DNA of 64,000 bases from Montifringilla adamsi (GCA_017590115.1 JAGGNK010009114.1:19365937-19429936); one strand, 5' to 3'; positions 25,317 through 40,260 are shown, counted from the stretch's first letter. Notes: a model not told the origin generated them from the letters alone. Numbers and translations: made by a program.

Positions 25317-28300
25317 GTGCAAAGTTGCTTGGGCTGCTCCTGCAGTCAGTGGGTAAAAGGCTGTTCAGTCCTTGGTGAGTTTTGTTCCCAGGTCCCTGTG
25401 AATGGGCACAGCACTAGCCTGACTCCATGTCCATGAATCAATGTTTGTACATGTGCGTCTTCTGCTATGTGGTAATCATTGTCTTGAGATTCTGGATAAA
25501 AGTAAGACTTTTAAACAACAGAGAGACTGTTTTCAGTGCCTAAAGGCCTAGAATGAGGGAAAGCCATGCTGTCTATACACCCAGGATGCCCCAAATTGTG
25601 GATATGTTTTTTTATGATTGCCAAAGTGCACACTAGTTCATGTTCTTTTTGTATATCCTTGTCTGTAAATGCAAAGAGGCCACCAGTGAGTACTGGTACA
25701 CTCTACTACCTTGTGAACTGGAGACATTGTGTGTAATGGCACAGTACCATGGGGAAAGAATCCTTTAAAATCAATGTGGAACAAAACACATCTCTGGTAT
25801 TATCCTGAGAGCTTGGGCTTCACTCACAACGAATGGTGAATATTGTTCGTCTCTGTGCTGTCTGTAGCCTCTTTAGTGGATGTTCTGTTCTGAGCAATGT
25901 GTGTCCCACATACAGCATCCATGCTGCCAGGCTTAGGAGATGCTCCAGACTGATAGACCAGGATTGGTTCAGGTCACTGTGGCCAGAGCAAGTCTGGTTT
26001 TAGTTATGGCCCCACTTCTGACCATGCACAACACAAGTAATGTCCAGGGAGGAAAGGTTCCTATCGTCCCACTCCTGACTGGAAGCCAGCAACCTGAACT
26101 GTCTTTTAAAAATCTTTTTCCACTCAGCATTAAGAGAAATAGAATTTGATCCATTGTTGCTTGAGCAAGTTAGGCTTGGTGGTTTTGTTTGTTTGGAGAA
26201 AAAGCACTGAAACTGAGCTGTAGTTTGTCCTCGCTGCCTGCCTGTACTCCCGCTGCGGAGGCTGGGAGTGGGACACACGCCCAGGACAGAGCACTGCTGT
26301 AGGGCCAGAGTCTGCTATCAGACTTTCCCTGCAAGAGGATCTGATCCAAACCTGGGGGTTGAGAGCTCAGCTTCTCTCAGATTTGATCCCCTCAGCTGTC
26401 AGCTCTGTCTACAGTGTGAGCTCCAAGCTCCTTGTGCACTTCTCAGACCCGCTGGCACCTCTTCTCCCTGCTGCATTCCCGGGGCCCTGCCCTGCTGCCA
26501 GGGGAGCCTGTCCTGGCCCTCAGCTGAGAAGTGCTGCAGTTGCTTACATGCACATTTTCTGGGACTTAACAGAAAGGTAAAGCTGAAAACCAGCCTGCTC
26601 TGCGTAAGAGCAGTCACTGGCTGGCATGACTCACAGGAAGCTGGGGACGTGTCTGCTGTGTGCATGGTCCAGCAGCTGGGCTTGTGTCTCTGCTCAAGGG
26701 CACTGTGAAACATCACCCAACCTCATCTGAGAGTGTCAGGTTGTAGAGCTTTTCCTTAAATGAAATAAGACTTCAAGAGTGCAAGAATAGGCTGTGAAAA
26801 GGGAAGCAGGGATGAAGACATGGTGGTGGTGCAGGGGCTGGAGGCTGGCAGGGGACACAGAGACTCTGCTTTTGGCATGATTGTGTGAGCTTCAGGGCAG
26901 AACTGCACCCCAGGTAGAGCATAATGGGCACAGTGCTGGGCTGTGGCTGGTGGATCAGCTCCCACTGATAGCTGGAAGCCACCAGGCTGTGTCAGCAGAG
27001 CACCAAGGCTTTGCTGGCACACTCTGCCTGCCTGTGGGCAGGTTTTCTCACCTAACACGCTGCCACTGCTCCAGGGCTGGAGCTGCCTCTTGGCCCAGCA
27101 TCTCTGAGCAAGCAAGTCTGGGGCAGGCTGGCTCCTTCATGGCCTTTATTTCCTTTATATCTCTTTCCCCCTTGGCCTCAGTTTTCTTCCTGCACGTACC
27201 AAAGCTGTATCAGGGAGCCTCAGAATTAATGGGATCTCCAGAAGTGCAGCTAGAAATAATAAAAATAACCACCCCGTCCACAATTTTGGCCAGTGTACAG
27301 CAAATAGGCTCTGTGTCTAATCAGTTCTCCCTCTATTAGGAAAACAGGAAATTGTTTAAACTGAAAGAACAGATGCTGGGAATAAAGAAAGAGGAGTAAG
27401 TTTAAAGGGGAAAATGCAGTAGCTGCTGAAAGAGCCTGCTGGTCTCATGAGGTGCTGGAAAGATTAGCACGACAAATGGTTTCTAACTATTCAGAGTTGT
27501 GCCCTTCTCTACTTCCAGTAGCTTTAGGCACTGGTTGCATGCAGAATCCCTTGGTCCAGGCTTCCACAATTTCTTGCCTTTCTCTACAACCCAGAACAAA
27601 GGCTTGCACATCTTATATCAACATTAATGATGCTCCTGGTCTGCTTCAAATATATAAGCATACACAGTTGCAGAAAAGCAGGTTAATAGCTGAATTTTGC
27701 TTGCAGTTACCAAGGCACATAATTCTTTGCTTTTACAAGCACAAGTAATTTTAAGAACAGAAAGTACCTGTACTCAAAACTTAACATTTCTAATAATAGT
27801 ATTTACCATCTATTTTAGAAATATACAGAGTTTTGCCCAGTATCAAAACATAGTTACATCTTCATAGACAGAAACAGCAAATTACTCTGTTTGGTCCTAT
27901 TATAAGTAATGGTGGAATATAAATGTACCTCATGGTTCATGGAAGCTACCTATTGTCCTTAAAATGAAGGATTAAAGAAAGTAATATGTCAGCTAACATC
28001 TGAATAGATGAAGGCTTGAATTTAGTGGGATCACCAGAACATTTTGTAAAGCATCAGTGCAAGTCCTCATTAAGCCTTTCTGAACAGTCTAACTGAAAGC
28101 CACTAGAAATGCAAAACCAATCTTCACAACTGAACATGTGCTCTGTCTGGCTCTCACTCTTTTACACTATTCCATTGAAAATCAGTGGTGAATTAACATA
28201 AAATATTGCAAAGGGAAAGACGTGGTGTGAATATAACAGGACACACCCAGAAGAGAACACTTCCTACCTTTTGTAATGAAATATCTGTACAGATCTCTCT

Positions 28301-31300
28301 TGTTGATCATTAAGAGTGCAGAGACTTGAACAGGTCTCCCAGCCTCCCATCTGACTCCTGGCTGTGTTCCTTTGGAGAATACACATTTGATTTTTTCATG
28401 ACCTGACTACAGCTCAGAGCACAAGTATCCTCCTGCCTGTCCTTCCTTTCTGATGTTCTGACAGTGTTTGCAATTACTCTCTGTAAAAAGGCAAACAGGT
28501 TTCTGAGATTAACCTTTTGCAAGTGATATTCAGATGATTGAGTAAAAGGAATTTGTCTGCAATCTCTGTTACTGGGCTCCAGAATTTGCAGGATGTTGTT
28601 TTTCTGACTTGTATTCCTAGGAAGGAAAAAGAAAGATCTCTGGTACTAGAAATGAAGCTCTGTTTGAACTATCCCACATGAATATATACAGGAAAGTTGT
28701 TATTTTTATTTCTGTCTCTTTTATCCTATAATTGAGCTCTAAGGTATTAAGCTATAAATTTCAAATTGAGAGTGAAATCCACTTGGATAGAAAGGAATTT
28801 AATGACCTTCATTAAGCCCACTGAGCCAAGCATATTCCTGGTGGCAACCTGTTAACTTTGACTGAGTGATTTCCAATTTGAATTTGGCCCATGAAAGAAT
28901 TAGATGAAATCTTGGTCTTAAAAGTCATTGTCTGATGACCCTTTACACAGGGTTTTTCTTGTAACATCAAGCACATGGGTTAACTCAAAGAGTAACAGAG
29001 GTTAATTCTTGCAGCAATTTTAAGCAACCTCCATCACAAAAATAAAAAGAGGACATTAAAAAAGAGATAGGATTTCATAGCATTGTTTTGGATTGATGAT
29101 ACAGGGCCCCAAAACAGATCCTGCCCACAGGATACTTGTGTCTGATGCATATCTCTGGAGAAGATGAGGAATATATTTTTTTAAGACACTGTGCAAACAT
29201 CTTGCTGTGCAGGCTGAAGTCCACTTAGCAGCAGGGCTTTGGTGGCAGTGGTTGGTCCTCGTACCAGACCAAACTGAGAAATAGTTGGATTTTTTCCAGA
29301 GGAAGAGGAAACACAGATCTTGCCAGGTGTATGTTAGCAGGATGACCATCTTGCCTGTGCTTCCCAGATGGGTCACGTTGTCCAGGAGTCACTGGCAGAG
29401 CACCAGGCTTTGGCCAGGAGGGATGAGAGTTTTGGTGCTGTACCAGTCACAGCTCACAGGTTTGGGGGTCACCCACAGCCTGAGAGAGCCTGGGGCTGGT
29501 AGGTGCCATGGCAGGCTGGGCTGGGACAGCAGGAAGCAAAATAAGGATTTAACAAGGCTGGTGAGAAGAGTGGTATTAATGAAAAAGAGGTCACACTGAG
29601 ACTTGGATTTTGGTAATTTCTCCATGTGGGAAAGAGCAGGTCATTTAATGCATTAGTGTGCAAAGCTGGTGATGCTAATCCAGCTCTTGCTGTGTTTGAA
29701 AGACTCTTTCCTCCAGTTCCTGATCTCAGAAGAATCATCTGTGTAGGGAAAAGCATAATTGTTTCTTCCCACATCTCTGTTTTTTAAGAACATCTTGGGT
29801 TTTAGTGCGAGAACAGAGTCTAGGCTGCTTTTGTTATATCCCTGTTCCTGTTGAGCTTTAAATTGTGATCTGCATTGGCTCAAGCACTTTCTCAGTTGTG
29901 TTTTAAACAATCTCTCTTGCAAACATATTCCATGGTAATGACTCCTGATGTCCCAGGGGAGCTGTGTGAGGACGATTCAGAAGTTTTAGTGCGCTGCATT
30001 AAACCTTCATTTGTCCTTCTGGAGGCTGAGAAATTGTTTTTGTTTTTGAGTCTTAATGAAGAGCGGTCAATTAAAATGTTTGTAAGGCTATGAACTAAAG
30101 GAAACATTTCATTAGGTAGCACAGTTGATTTAACTGGTACATAAGCTGGTCACAGGGTTCCTATTAAACAAAAAATGTTCAGGCTCCCATTGTCAATATA
30201 AATATGCAATATTTAAATTAAAAAAACCCAACCCCTCGCTTCTATTCCTGATACTGATCCAACAAGGGTGTTCAGAGTCAAAATTTTGTAGCATAGGCTG
30301 TCTTTCAAGAGAGGTCACATGGACCCCTTCTGCTGGCATTAAGTGCCTCATGGTTTCCTTGCTACATGCTCAAGATATGGCTTACATAGAAAAATCACAT
30401 CAGGAAATGTTCATTTTCATTCCTTTTCAGTTACAATAGAGTTACTGTAAGTTGGTCACGAGTGTGATGGGACATGGCAGCTCCCTGGGCTGGCACCAAG
30501 GTCTGCCACAGCCCAGCTCGGGGCTGCTGCTCTGCCTCAGTGTCCAAGTGTGGCTCCACATAGCCGTGAAAGGAGCAGGAAAATAAAGATGAAAGAATTC
30601 AAAACCACTTTGCTATTTCAGTCACGTCACACTTTCCCTTGTTTTTCCTCTACTGAGCTTCCCTCCTCTCATCAAACAAAGTCTGTCTGCCTTCACTTTG
30701 ATGGCCCTTCACAGCTCTCTCCATCATCTCGCTCCTTTCTACCTCAGTGGGCAGTGTCTGCCACAGTGCTGGAGAGCTGCTGATCCTGACTCCCCTCCCT
30801 ACTGCTGTACTTTGATCCCACACTTCTGTGCTTTCTCCTGCTTCACAATCACCCTGCAGAAGAACTCAGGCACCCATAAGTGTCCATCCTTGGAGTTATC
30901 CGTGCTTATACCTTCTCCTGGGCACAGTTATCTTGAAAACAATAAAAAACAAGCAAATATGTAGCAATATGGGTGATGAGATCTGATTTGCACTGTGTCT
31001 AAGGGGTAAGCCAAGCCAAGGCTGAGAGGATGAGGCATATCTATGTATGGGTATTCATAGCACTGTGCCCGTAGCTCTACTAGGGGTTTTACCTGTCAGG
31101 TACATCAAGAAAACAAAACTAAACTGACAAATCCTTGGGAAATATGTGTCCTCCCCTACAAGTCACAGACACAGCTCATATGCAGGCTGTGGGAGCCGTA
31201 CTTTCAAGGTGCAGATAGTGTGCAGGCTGTTCCACGGTTTGTGACTAGCCCTATTTCACTGAGGTGGTATTTCTGTTTTGTAATTTTTTATTTTCAGTAT

Positions 31301-34300
31301 GGCATCACCAGATACTAACACCTACATTCAGTCATAGGGACATACTAGCTACCAGTAAAGTCACTTATATTTATTACAGCTTCTTTCAGCTTCAGTTATC
31401 TAGTCAAAACAAAAGGCCTCCAGTACTCTACCTGGAACTTTATTTTTATGGAAAAGGACAATTTTGATGAATGCTTTGATAAAACAGGAAAGGCTATTTT
31501 GGGGGAAGTTGCTTTGCTTTTGTACAGTGGATTTTTATTATTTTAAACACAGGATTCTTTGTTTAAAAGAGAGAAGGCCTGCAAATTTTCTTGTTTACTT
31601 TGCCTTTGCTTCCCCTTCTGACAGGGGGTGGATAAAATTTATCCACATAGTCGCTGTCAGCTTAACCCCAAATTTCACAGTACAGTGTCTGTGCTGTTTT
31701 TATCACTGAAAAAAAGGAGAAATGGAGGGAATTTAAAATGCTGTGAGCCACCAAGACTCACCAAGAGTGCCAAAGGGTTCAGCACTTGGTCAGGCAAGGA
31801 AACTAGCGAGAAACTCAGTAGTGGTATCCCTCTCTGTGTCAGGCTCAGGACTGCAGTTCCTTGCACAGCCCCAGAGGAAGACCAGGGTCATAAATTCTCT
31901 CAGTTTCTTTTCCTGGGGCCAGCCCATGCTTTTCAGGGCCAGGTTAAGCCAACCAAGATATATCCCTTTTGCTATCATGCAGAGAAGTGAGAACTTCCCT
32001 CTTCAGCTGCAGCTGATGAAGGGGAGGTCCCAGCTGGCCCCTGGCTGCTCAGGTGATGGGTGAGTGGGTGGCCACAGCCCTCTCCTGGCCCCACAAGCCA
32101 GCTGAGAGGAGATGGTCTGAGAGGACTTCAGCTGAGCATACATGCTGACAAATAAAGGCTGCATCAATCCTTTTTTTTCCCAGCTTGTTTTCAAACACAC
32201 GCTGGAAAAGGAAACTTTTAAGTTTTATTGCTCACATATTGATGATGTCCCAGCTGTTGGGAAACCACAATGACCAAAGACTGTTCTACTGAGTAAATAT
32301 TAGACTTGTAATTAATTGAGATCATTTTCTAATGTAACGTGGGCTATGCAGCATCCCATTTGGCCTGGGGAAGACCAGAGGCATCTTCCTGACTCTAAAC
32401 CAGTCCCCAGCTCTTCAGTGATCCCAGCACATGTCTGTTCATAGAATGGCAGTGCTCAGCCTCCCCTTGTGTTAGCAGGACCAGAGCAGAGAAAGGGGCC
32501 TTTGAAGCACCACAAATGGTGCTCACAGAGGCTGAGCAGTGGTTGTTGTACTGAGAAAGGACTCAGCTCTCCTGCTGTGGTACTCAGGGTCAAGAGATCA
32601 GGTCAGGGATTATCCAAAGTGCTCTGCACAGTTAGCCAGGGGAGGCACCTGCTGAAAATGGTCTGAATACTCTTTTTATTAACTGCAAAGGAACCCTATG
32701 GGTGCCTTCTGTTTATTCTCCTGGTGGGAGCTGCAGTGCCTCAGTGCAGTGCAGAGACACCAGAGCAAGCAGGCAGTGCAGTTTGTACCACCAGGTTTTA
32801 CACCAGCTCTGACCCAAAGCCAGCAGCCAGAGCATCCCCACACCTCTGCCCCACAGTGAAAAACAAGCACCCAGAGGAAGGGTATAAAAATAGATCCTTG
32901 GGTAAAGTCTATTTCCTCTGTCTTTAGTCAAGTATCTTAAAATACAGTAGTGTGGTGAGGAGAGGGGGTGGCTCTGCAGCACTTGGCCCATGGAGCTGAC
33001 AGGAAGGTCATCCTCAAAGATCAGCAGGAGCATGTGCATGACTTGTGTCTTGTGTTTCCTCTGAGCACAGACTAAATTTAGCATTTTCACAGATGGACAT
33101 TGAACCATAATCCATCTAGGACTGTGGGGTGAAGAGTGGGATGGGAGTTGTTTGCCTGGGTTTTTTGCTGTGTAACCAGCTTCAGTGCACCACCATTCAT
33201 TGTGTTCCTCAGGGTTTTATGCTTTGCTCAATATTGTGTAACTTACTGCCTGATCCTTTTCCCTGAAATTTTAAAAGCTTAAGCATGAAGGAAAAGTAAA
33301 CTGCAGGTTCTGGGCTCAGGCCTGACATCCCTACTAACTTAATGTCAAATTGTGCATGTACTTTTCAACAGCACCGTCACAAAGATTGAAGCTGGTCCTT
33401 GCAAGAATTGCAGTAAGACAAATACTAATGACTGATGATTTTTGTTTCCCCAAAATATTGCTTCCTTACTCTTTCAGCTTCCAGACAGTTAAAGGGACTA
33501 ATCCTAAATGTATTATTTGTGCCCTGCAAGGCCTGTACACTGCTGGGCTGATCCTTCTGTTGCAAATCTTAACTATTTCATGAGCATGTTTTGAAGTGAA
33601 CTAGTTCTACTAAAAATCCCATTTCCCTGACTGCTCTGAGGTGGAAATAGGCAAACCATGATGCAAAGCACATGTGTATTAAATAATGTATTTCCAGTAA
33701 CAGAAATGGTGTTTCTGTGTATCTGCTTCAGCACACTGCACAGATTTGATATATTGATCCTGACACAAGAAGTCTGATTTTCCTGTCATTTATGTCTGGC
33801 AAGAATTTTGCCAGAGCACTTATTCCCAGGTTACACATTTTGCAAAAGAACCTGAAACAATGTCAAATGTGCTTAGTTCAAATTAATCCCAAATTTTAGA
33901 AAGTAGAGTTAATGTTATTGCAACTATGATGGTCAAAAAGTCTAGAACAGGAGGTCATTTACATAAATGCCAGTGTGTCTTTTCCCATTCATATTAGCTG
34001 GTCTCATAAAGAATATTATTTCTTTATATAAAAATGTCATCTTTAACTCCAGAACTTTTCTTTTCTTGAAGGCAGAGTCCATATTTGACTGCATTTTCCT
34101 TAAATCTGTTTAAATAAGTCTCTCACAATTTAGAACAGGAAAACAGATGTTAAACCATTCTTGTCCTTGGATGTCCTAAGCATTTATTAGAAGGTGCTAC
34201 TTTACATTTGTATCATATATTCTCCATATGCATTGAACATTCATTGATTGTGCAGAACTGTAATGCAGTTGAATAAGGGTTTTTTCTCTTCACAGAGTTT

Positions 34301-34760
34301 GCAAAATAAAAATTAAATTTTACACAGCATAGAGATAATTGCTTGTATATTGCAGGAAAGATTGGGATGGCCTCCAGCCTCACTAAATGTGTGCCTTCCA
34401 AGAAAAACAGTAGTCATACACTATCCAACACTTCATAGATAAAGCAGCCCTGACTTCTCCTTAGCAACACAATTTGCAGCTCATGAGTATTGATGACTCC
34501 TATTTTCATTAAGTGAACCTAAAGCTCCATTTTTCTCACTGATAACATTGTACTGCCTGATGCCAAATGACAGGTTTTTTTATTGCCCTTTGCTTTTTCA
34601 AGCCAAAAAGATTATAAGTTCAACAGTAGCACCCAGTGATCATATTTCAAGGGCATTTTTCTCTTTCCTAGGCTAGGGAGGAACACCAAGATATTTGAAC
34701 TCCAGATACGCTTCTAAAAGGTATTTTTAGGTCTTTGTACAGTTCAGTTTTACTTCTTCA
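25317..34760 (+). other. KALRN: KALRN intron between the SH3 exon and the linker exon, first part
   Basis: No exon is supported. A stretch at about 26260-27160 is richer in GC and has frames of up to about 150 codons on both strands. They overlap and have no recognisable domain, so I treat them as chance frames. AATAAA motifs near 27251 and 27381 are isolated. The remainder is ordinary AT-rich intron without repeats that I can classify. Confidence 0.7.
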
Positions 34761-34814
34761 AGACTGTACCCAGCTCTTTATTTTCTAGAGAAAATAAAGA
34801 GCTGGGTACAGTCT
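34761..34814. repeat. Near-perfect palindrome: 26-bp arms, 2-base spacer
   Basis: The 26 bases at 34761-34786 (starting AGACTGTACCCAGCTC) are matched exactly by their reverse complement at 34789-34814, with only AG between. Pairing partly continues outward, because CTTCTT at about 34754-34759 can face AAGAAG at about 34818-34823. In RNA this would fold into a long hairpin with almost no loop, unlike a microRNA precursor, which needs a real terminal loop. The structure suits a template-switch or fold-back event during replication that copied one arm from the other. Confidence 0.95.
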
Positions 34815-37800
34815 CAAAGAAGACTATTTTCTTTAGATTTCATGTTTCTTCAGGATTTTAAGTTAATAGCTGCATTTTGCTAAGGAACATACATCCAGTT
34901 TCTTTAGAAATCTGTGGGAATTGCATTTAGCTACCAGAGAGCAGATTCTGGCTTTAAGAACCAAATAGCATTCTTCAGAAAAGCACCGAAGAACTTATTA
35001 ACTCTGCAGGACTCCTACTCAGTGAAATAAGAACATTCTTCCTTTCACTGACTAGAAAAGTCAAATTAGGTTTCATGCAGGGTGAAGGAATCGGGGTGCT
35101 TTTGGTGCCAATCTGACCTGTGAAAAACCTTATTGAAAAAAGCTTTGTGCATGGTGAAGGCAGTTCAGGCTTTACACCCTGTAACCCTCATGGCCATTCC
35201 ACATCTATCCAGACAGATCTGCCGTGGTTGTGCTGAGCACACACAGTGCTGCTCCACAGGACAACTGCTGGGACACAGCCTTCACCTGGCAGCTCGACAC
35301 GTTCTGCAATGTTCAATCTGCTGCAGCCTTTCATTATTCCAAATATGTGCCTTTCTGCACATAAAAATGCAAAAATGTTCATTCCTCTCCCATTCCTCTC
35401 CTATCAGCTTCTGATTGCCAACATAAGATGGGACATGCAGGCACAACAGAGACAGGGCTCAGCTCAGCAGCCCTAGGGGCTGGGGCTTCTCTCAGCTGAG
35501 CAGAAGATTGTCAGCCAGCTGGGAGCACCCATTTTGTCTCACACCAGGAGGGTGAACCTCCCTGAGCATGAGGAATGTGTCCTGTGCCTACCTGAGCAGC
35601 CAGGATCTAGCACAGCAGTGGGATCACCCAGACCAGGAGACAGCACAGCAGTACAGGTGATGCAGCAGCCACACAGCTTGAGGCTTTTGCAGTGAAATCT
35701 GAGCAATGCTGACAGGAGAACGAAGGCAGATCAAGGAACCAATCTGGGCTAAAACAAAGCTTTTTTTCCCCACTAGGTTAATTTTAACCTGGATCCACTT
35801 GCAGATCAGATTCACTGTGAGGCTGCACAAACATTTCTGTTGGCACAGGGGAAGCAGCAGGAAGGAGCAGGCACCTGGGAGAGACAGAAAAGGCACCAAA
35901 GGGATTTGGCAGGACTATTGGCTCTTGACAACTCAGAGTGCTCATGGAAGTAACATATAATATGGAACTGTTACATACCAAGAAGTTGCCTGAACACAGG
36001 AATTAAAAAGTACTCCAATGGCATCATGTACTTGTCCCTCTTGCAGAAAGACCTAGAGGGTTTTCTGTCTTGTGGTGACTGGAAATTCCAGTGTGTAGAA
36101 ATCCAGCTTTTGGCAATGTCTGATGGTACCAGGCAGAAGGGGGATTTCCAGAGTTTTCAATGCTAGACTGGCATTCCTAGGAGCAGCATTTCAGAACAGA
36201 ACATCAGCAGAAATCCTCTCTGTCAGTGAGCTAAGATCCTCAAAATATCCTAACTGCTGGTATATGGACACCAAAGAATGAAAGCAGGCAGAGGTGCTCC
36301 ACACTGAAAAAAGAAGGGCTGTTTTCTAGTCAGTCATTCCACCAGCTGATAAAAATAGCTTTAAAACTACTTCTTTTTTTTCAATTCTCCGCACAGCGTA
36401 GGCTGCCTGTTATGTGTGCCCTTGTTATTTATACCCGCCATAAGTTTCAATAGCAGCTTTACAGATTCTTTTATACTTGTCTTAGATCTGGTGTTGTAAA
36501 TCAGAAAGCTTTGCCATCTTAAACATTGCCTGGTAAGAACTCCTCTGGAGTCTTTTTACCTTAGAATAAAAGGGAAGTGGAAAATACAGTTAATGCAGTA
36601 ATTTGGCCCAAATAAATATAAGCTTTTACAATACTGACATTGAATTTTATTTTAATTCGAATGCAATTCCACCAGATGAGCCAAACAGAAAATTCTCCCC
36701 CCAAGCAGCAGGTAGTGTGTGCCAGTTTTTAAATTTTTCTTTTAGCTTGCCTTAAACCCTGTTTGTGTTGGGTACTGGGTGAGGAAAAGGAGATGAACAG
36801 AATTAGCAATTTGCTGCAGAGCATCCCAGGAAAATAGTCTGGATAGTCTTCCATTAAACAAACAAACAAACCAACCAAAACAGGTAACAACTTACTCTAA
36901 AGAAAGAGAAATAGCATTTAAAGGAAAATCAGCTGTGGCTTCTACCATCCAAACAGAACAACCTCAGGCAAGTTGGGACAAGCAGGCTGGGAATATTTTT
37001 GTTACACTGTTAGTTTGTAGTTGCTAGAACAACTCACCTTTGTCATGCACCACTGGGTGAGGCTCCTGTTTGTCTTGGGAAGCAGACTATGATGGGCTGA
37101 GATAGGCTCCTGATTTCCCCACCGAGGCCCAACACAGTAAGACAGGAGCCAAAACACCCAAAAGGCAGCGCTGTAATGCCTCTTGTCTTCTGTCAGTGGG
37201 CATTGCTGTAACTCCCAAAGATATGTCTCTGTTCTAATGGAGATAAGTGCTTCAGGAAACAAACACAAACCTGCTTTAAATTTTTATGTCACTCTTTTCT
37301 GCTGAAGGGTTGGAGTTTTATTCGGACCAGTAGCTCGTTCAGGATGTGCCCAGCATCCAGCACAGCTCCCCAGCAGCCAATGGATACTGAACCAACAGAG
37401 TGTGGTGTGTGGTTTCGCTTACGGGCCCTCCCAGGTCAGACAGCTTTGTGAGGTGAGGCTCTTTGCTGCAGCCTCATCTGAGCATAACTCATCTGGTGTA
37501 CTGCTGGCAGGTCAGAGAAGTCCCCTCTGCTCACACAAGACCTTGCTGAAGCGATAGCGCCAGTCCAGGGGCAGGTGAGCCTACAGTGAGGTCTGGGAGG
37601 ATGGAACAGGGCTGTACTTTACACCAGCTTGTAACTGTTTTCTTAAGCAACTCACTGTCAGCAAATGGTTACTGCTTAGGAAGGAGATGTATATATAGGA
37701 GAATTGGTCCTGTGCCCAGGAAACCAGAGGAACTGGACAGCGTAGGAATCTGTTCTGAGATCTCTGAGAGGCAAAGTTAGGCTGGAGGTTGAAGGGGCAA

Positions 37801-40260
37801 ATGTGTTCTGCAGGCGTGTTCTGCTCCAAAAGCAGGTGAAACTATCCTGGGCTGCACCTACCTAAATATCTCGGGGCAGGGGCAAATCTAAATTCTCTTG
37901 AAACAGACTGAATCACATGAAAGCAAATATGTGTATCTTATTCTGTGGTCTGCTCTACAGTCATCCACCTGCACTTGATGATCTTTATAAGATACTTTGG
38001 GGGATAAGTCTCCAAGCCACTTCTCTCCTTCTGTAGATCTTCCTTCTTCATAGAATGTGGAGAAAGAGAAAAGATGGGTTGTAAATAAGAAAAGAAAGGC
38101 TGGTGTCAGTGGGGGCTGGTGATGTTTGGGAGAGGTGGGTGAGCAGTGTGGAAAGGTGAGGTCCACCACAGCAGAGCAGACGGGTCTGGCTGTGGCCTTT
38201 GGCTTTACAGTAGAGTTGGTGTGCCAGGATGCTGCTAGGTCATGGCAACTCTTCTAAGCTGCCATAAATCCACCCCGTGCTGACATCCACAGCAGAGAGC
38301 TAAGGATGATAATTCCTACATTTGCTGAACATATGCCTACATTGCAGTTCAGCGTAGAGGTTGTGCTGGACTGTCTATATTTCTTCTTAATTTGTTTGGT
38401 TTAGCTAGTTGAGAATGTTCCTTTTCTTGCCTACCACTGTGCTGAACTGAGAAGCCAAAAACCTCTCCTTGGAGTTGTGCTCTCTTGCACCAGGAGGGAA
38501 TATGATTCCATTTATTTATTTATTTTAAATTTATTTTATCTGTTTTAGTACCCAATAAACTTGTTGTTTTTTCCAACTGGCACGACAAGGCTCTGGCTAT
38601 TTTTAAAGAATGTGGTTCATTTGATTTAATCTAATGAATGTTTAGTGCTGTTGAAAATAGCTGGAGTCAGAGCCAAGAATAATGTACTGAAATGTGCTGG
38701 TTGAGCAAGGACTGCTTCTCTCTGCCAATCTGTTTCCCTCCAGTTGTTCAGATTTACCTGGTTTTGCAAGTAGCATTTGCAGGCAAGATGTATTGATCAA
38801 GGTGCTTTTTAATACTAATTCCAAAGGCCACTAGTGCCAGAGACATATTTTGTCACACTCATTTCAAGACACAGCTAACCATGACAGCTCTTCTTGTTGT
38901 TCACTGTAGGATGTCTAATCTCTGTTTCAGACCACTTTAAAGGGAATGGGAAATGCTGATATCCTTTTATTTCACATAGGAAAATTGAGGCATGAAATGG
39001 TAATTTTTTCTCCCCTAAAGTCACACAGAAAGCAAGTGACAGAATGAGTAATGAAACCAGCATCTACTGGGCTGATTTCTCCATGAACTGAAGCAAGACC
39101 ATAATCCGAAAACAAGTTCTGCTAAGTCCTGGTGGTTCTCACTGGTTTTCAGAACATCCATGTTTACTGTCCTGCCTGCACCCTCTGAATTGCTCTGTAG
39201 AGGTACCTAAATGTCCCCATTAAAAAAAAACTTAAATTTCATGCATGTCTTTGCACTATCTGAATTTGACACTGCAAGACACCAAATATTTAAATTATGT
39301 TTTTAAAACTGTGCAAATCCATCTTCCTTTTGCCATCCATCAGTTATTTCTGTTAGATAGTTGGTTTGCTATTCCTCCCTAAGAAAGGGGTAGCTAATTC
39401 TTAAGCTTCATTGGATTTAAAAAATAAATCAACCATAGTACATCTTATTCCATGATAGTGATGTCCATAGGGATGGATTTTCTGCAGAGATCACTTTACA
39501 CCCTAAAGCACAATGTAGGATTGACTTGCATAAGTAATGAACAGATGCTCCTGTCAGCTATTACATTATTCACCTCCCTATGTACGTGATGGGGGGAAGG
39601 AAACAGCACCTGTTACTATGGGAGAAATACTGTCACTGCTGTTCTGCATTACAGACCTCCAGGGCAATCTGGGCCAGGCGTGTTTCACTGCATTTGTGTT
39701 GACCCAAAATTAAGCCATGCCACTTTACATCCCCTCGTTATTTTGTCCTTTGTTATCCTCAGATTGGTCCCTCAGTTCATAACCTAAGAAAATAAAATTG
39801 TTGCTGCAAGTGTGAGGGAGCACTGAAAGCAGTGAAAAAAATTTGTTTTCCATCTTTCACCCTAAATTTTTCTCAGGAAGGCTGGGCAAAACTATTAGAA
39901 CTTATTTCCCCTCTACAACAACAGTTGTTTTTACAGACCATCTCAAATTTCCTATTTAATATGAAAGTAATTCATATACTTGGGGAATTTCTAAAGGAGT
40001 ATTTAAGAGTGGACAGGAGTAATTTCTTTGTCATCCTGACATGGGACTGAGATGACTTCCCGTTCATCATCAGTATTGGGCAGGGCAGCACACATGGCCC
40101 ATGGTGCAGGCACACTGCTAATAGACATAGCTTCAGATGCAGCCAGCCAGGACCATAAAATTTTTCTTGTTCACTCAACTGCAGGTAATGATTGGAGCAT
40201 TTGGAGTGTGTTTCCAGGAGATGTTTCCTTAAAGAACTCCTGTGACTCAGTATTCCAGTA
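34815..40260 (+). other. KALRN: KALRN intron, middle part
   Basis: No coding exon is supported. Simple-sequence tracts include an AAAC-type run at about 36857-36880 and a TTTA run at 38511-38538. The segment at about 36380-36680 is notably AT-rich and free of recognisable repeats. It could be ancient conserved non-coding DNA, but nothing in the sequence alone shows that. Open frames are short and overlap on both strands. Confidence 0.65.
38511..38538. repeat. (TTTA)n simple repeat
   Basis: Three clean TTTA units followed by TTTTAAATTTATTTTA. This is a short, imperfect tetranucleotide microsatellite in intron. Confidence 0.8.

Noticed and set aside
26268..27339. Frames of 119-152 codons on both strands in a GC-richer stretch
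   Set aside because: They overlap on opposite strands, have no recognisable domain and no supporting exon structure.
34761..34814. The hairpin as a microRNA precursor
   Set aside because: A two-base spacer and perfect pairing leave no usable terminal loop and no precursor-like bulges.
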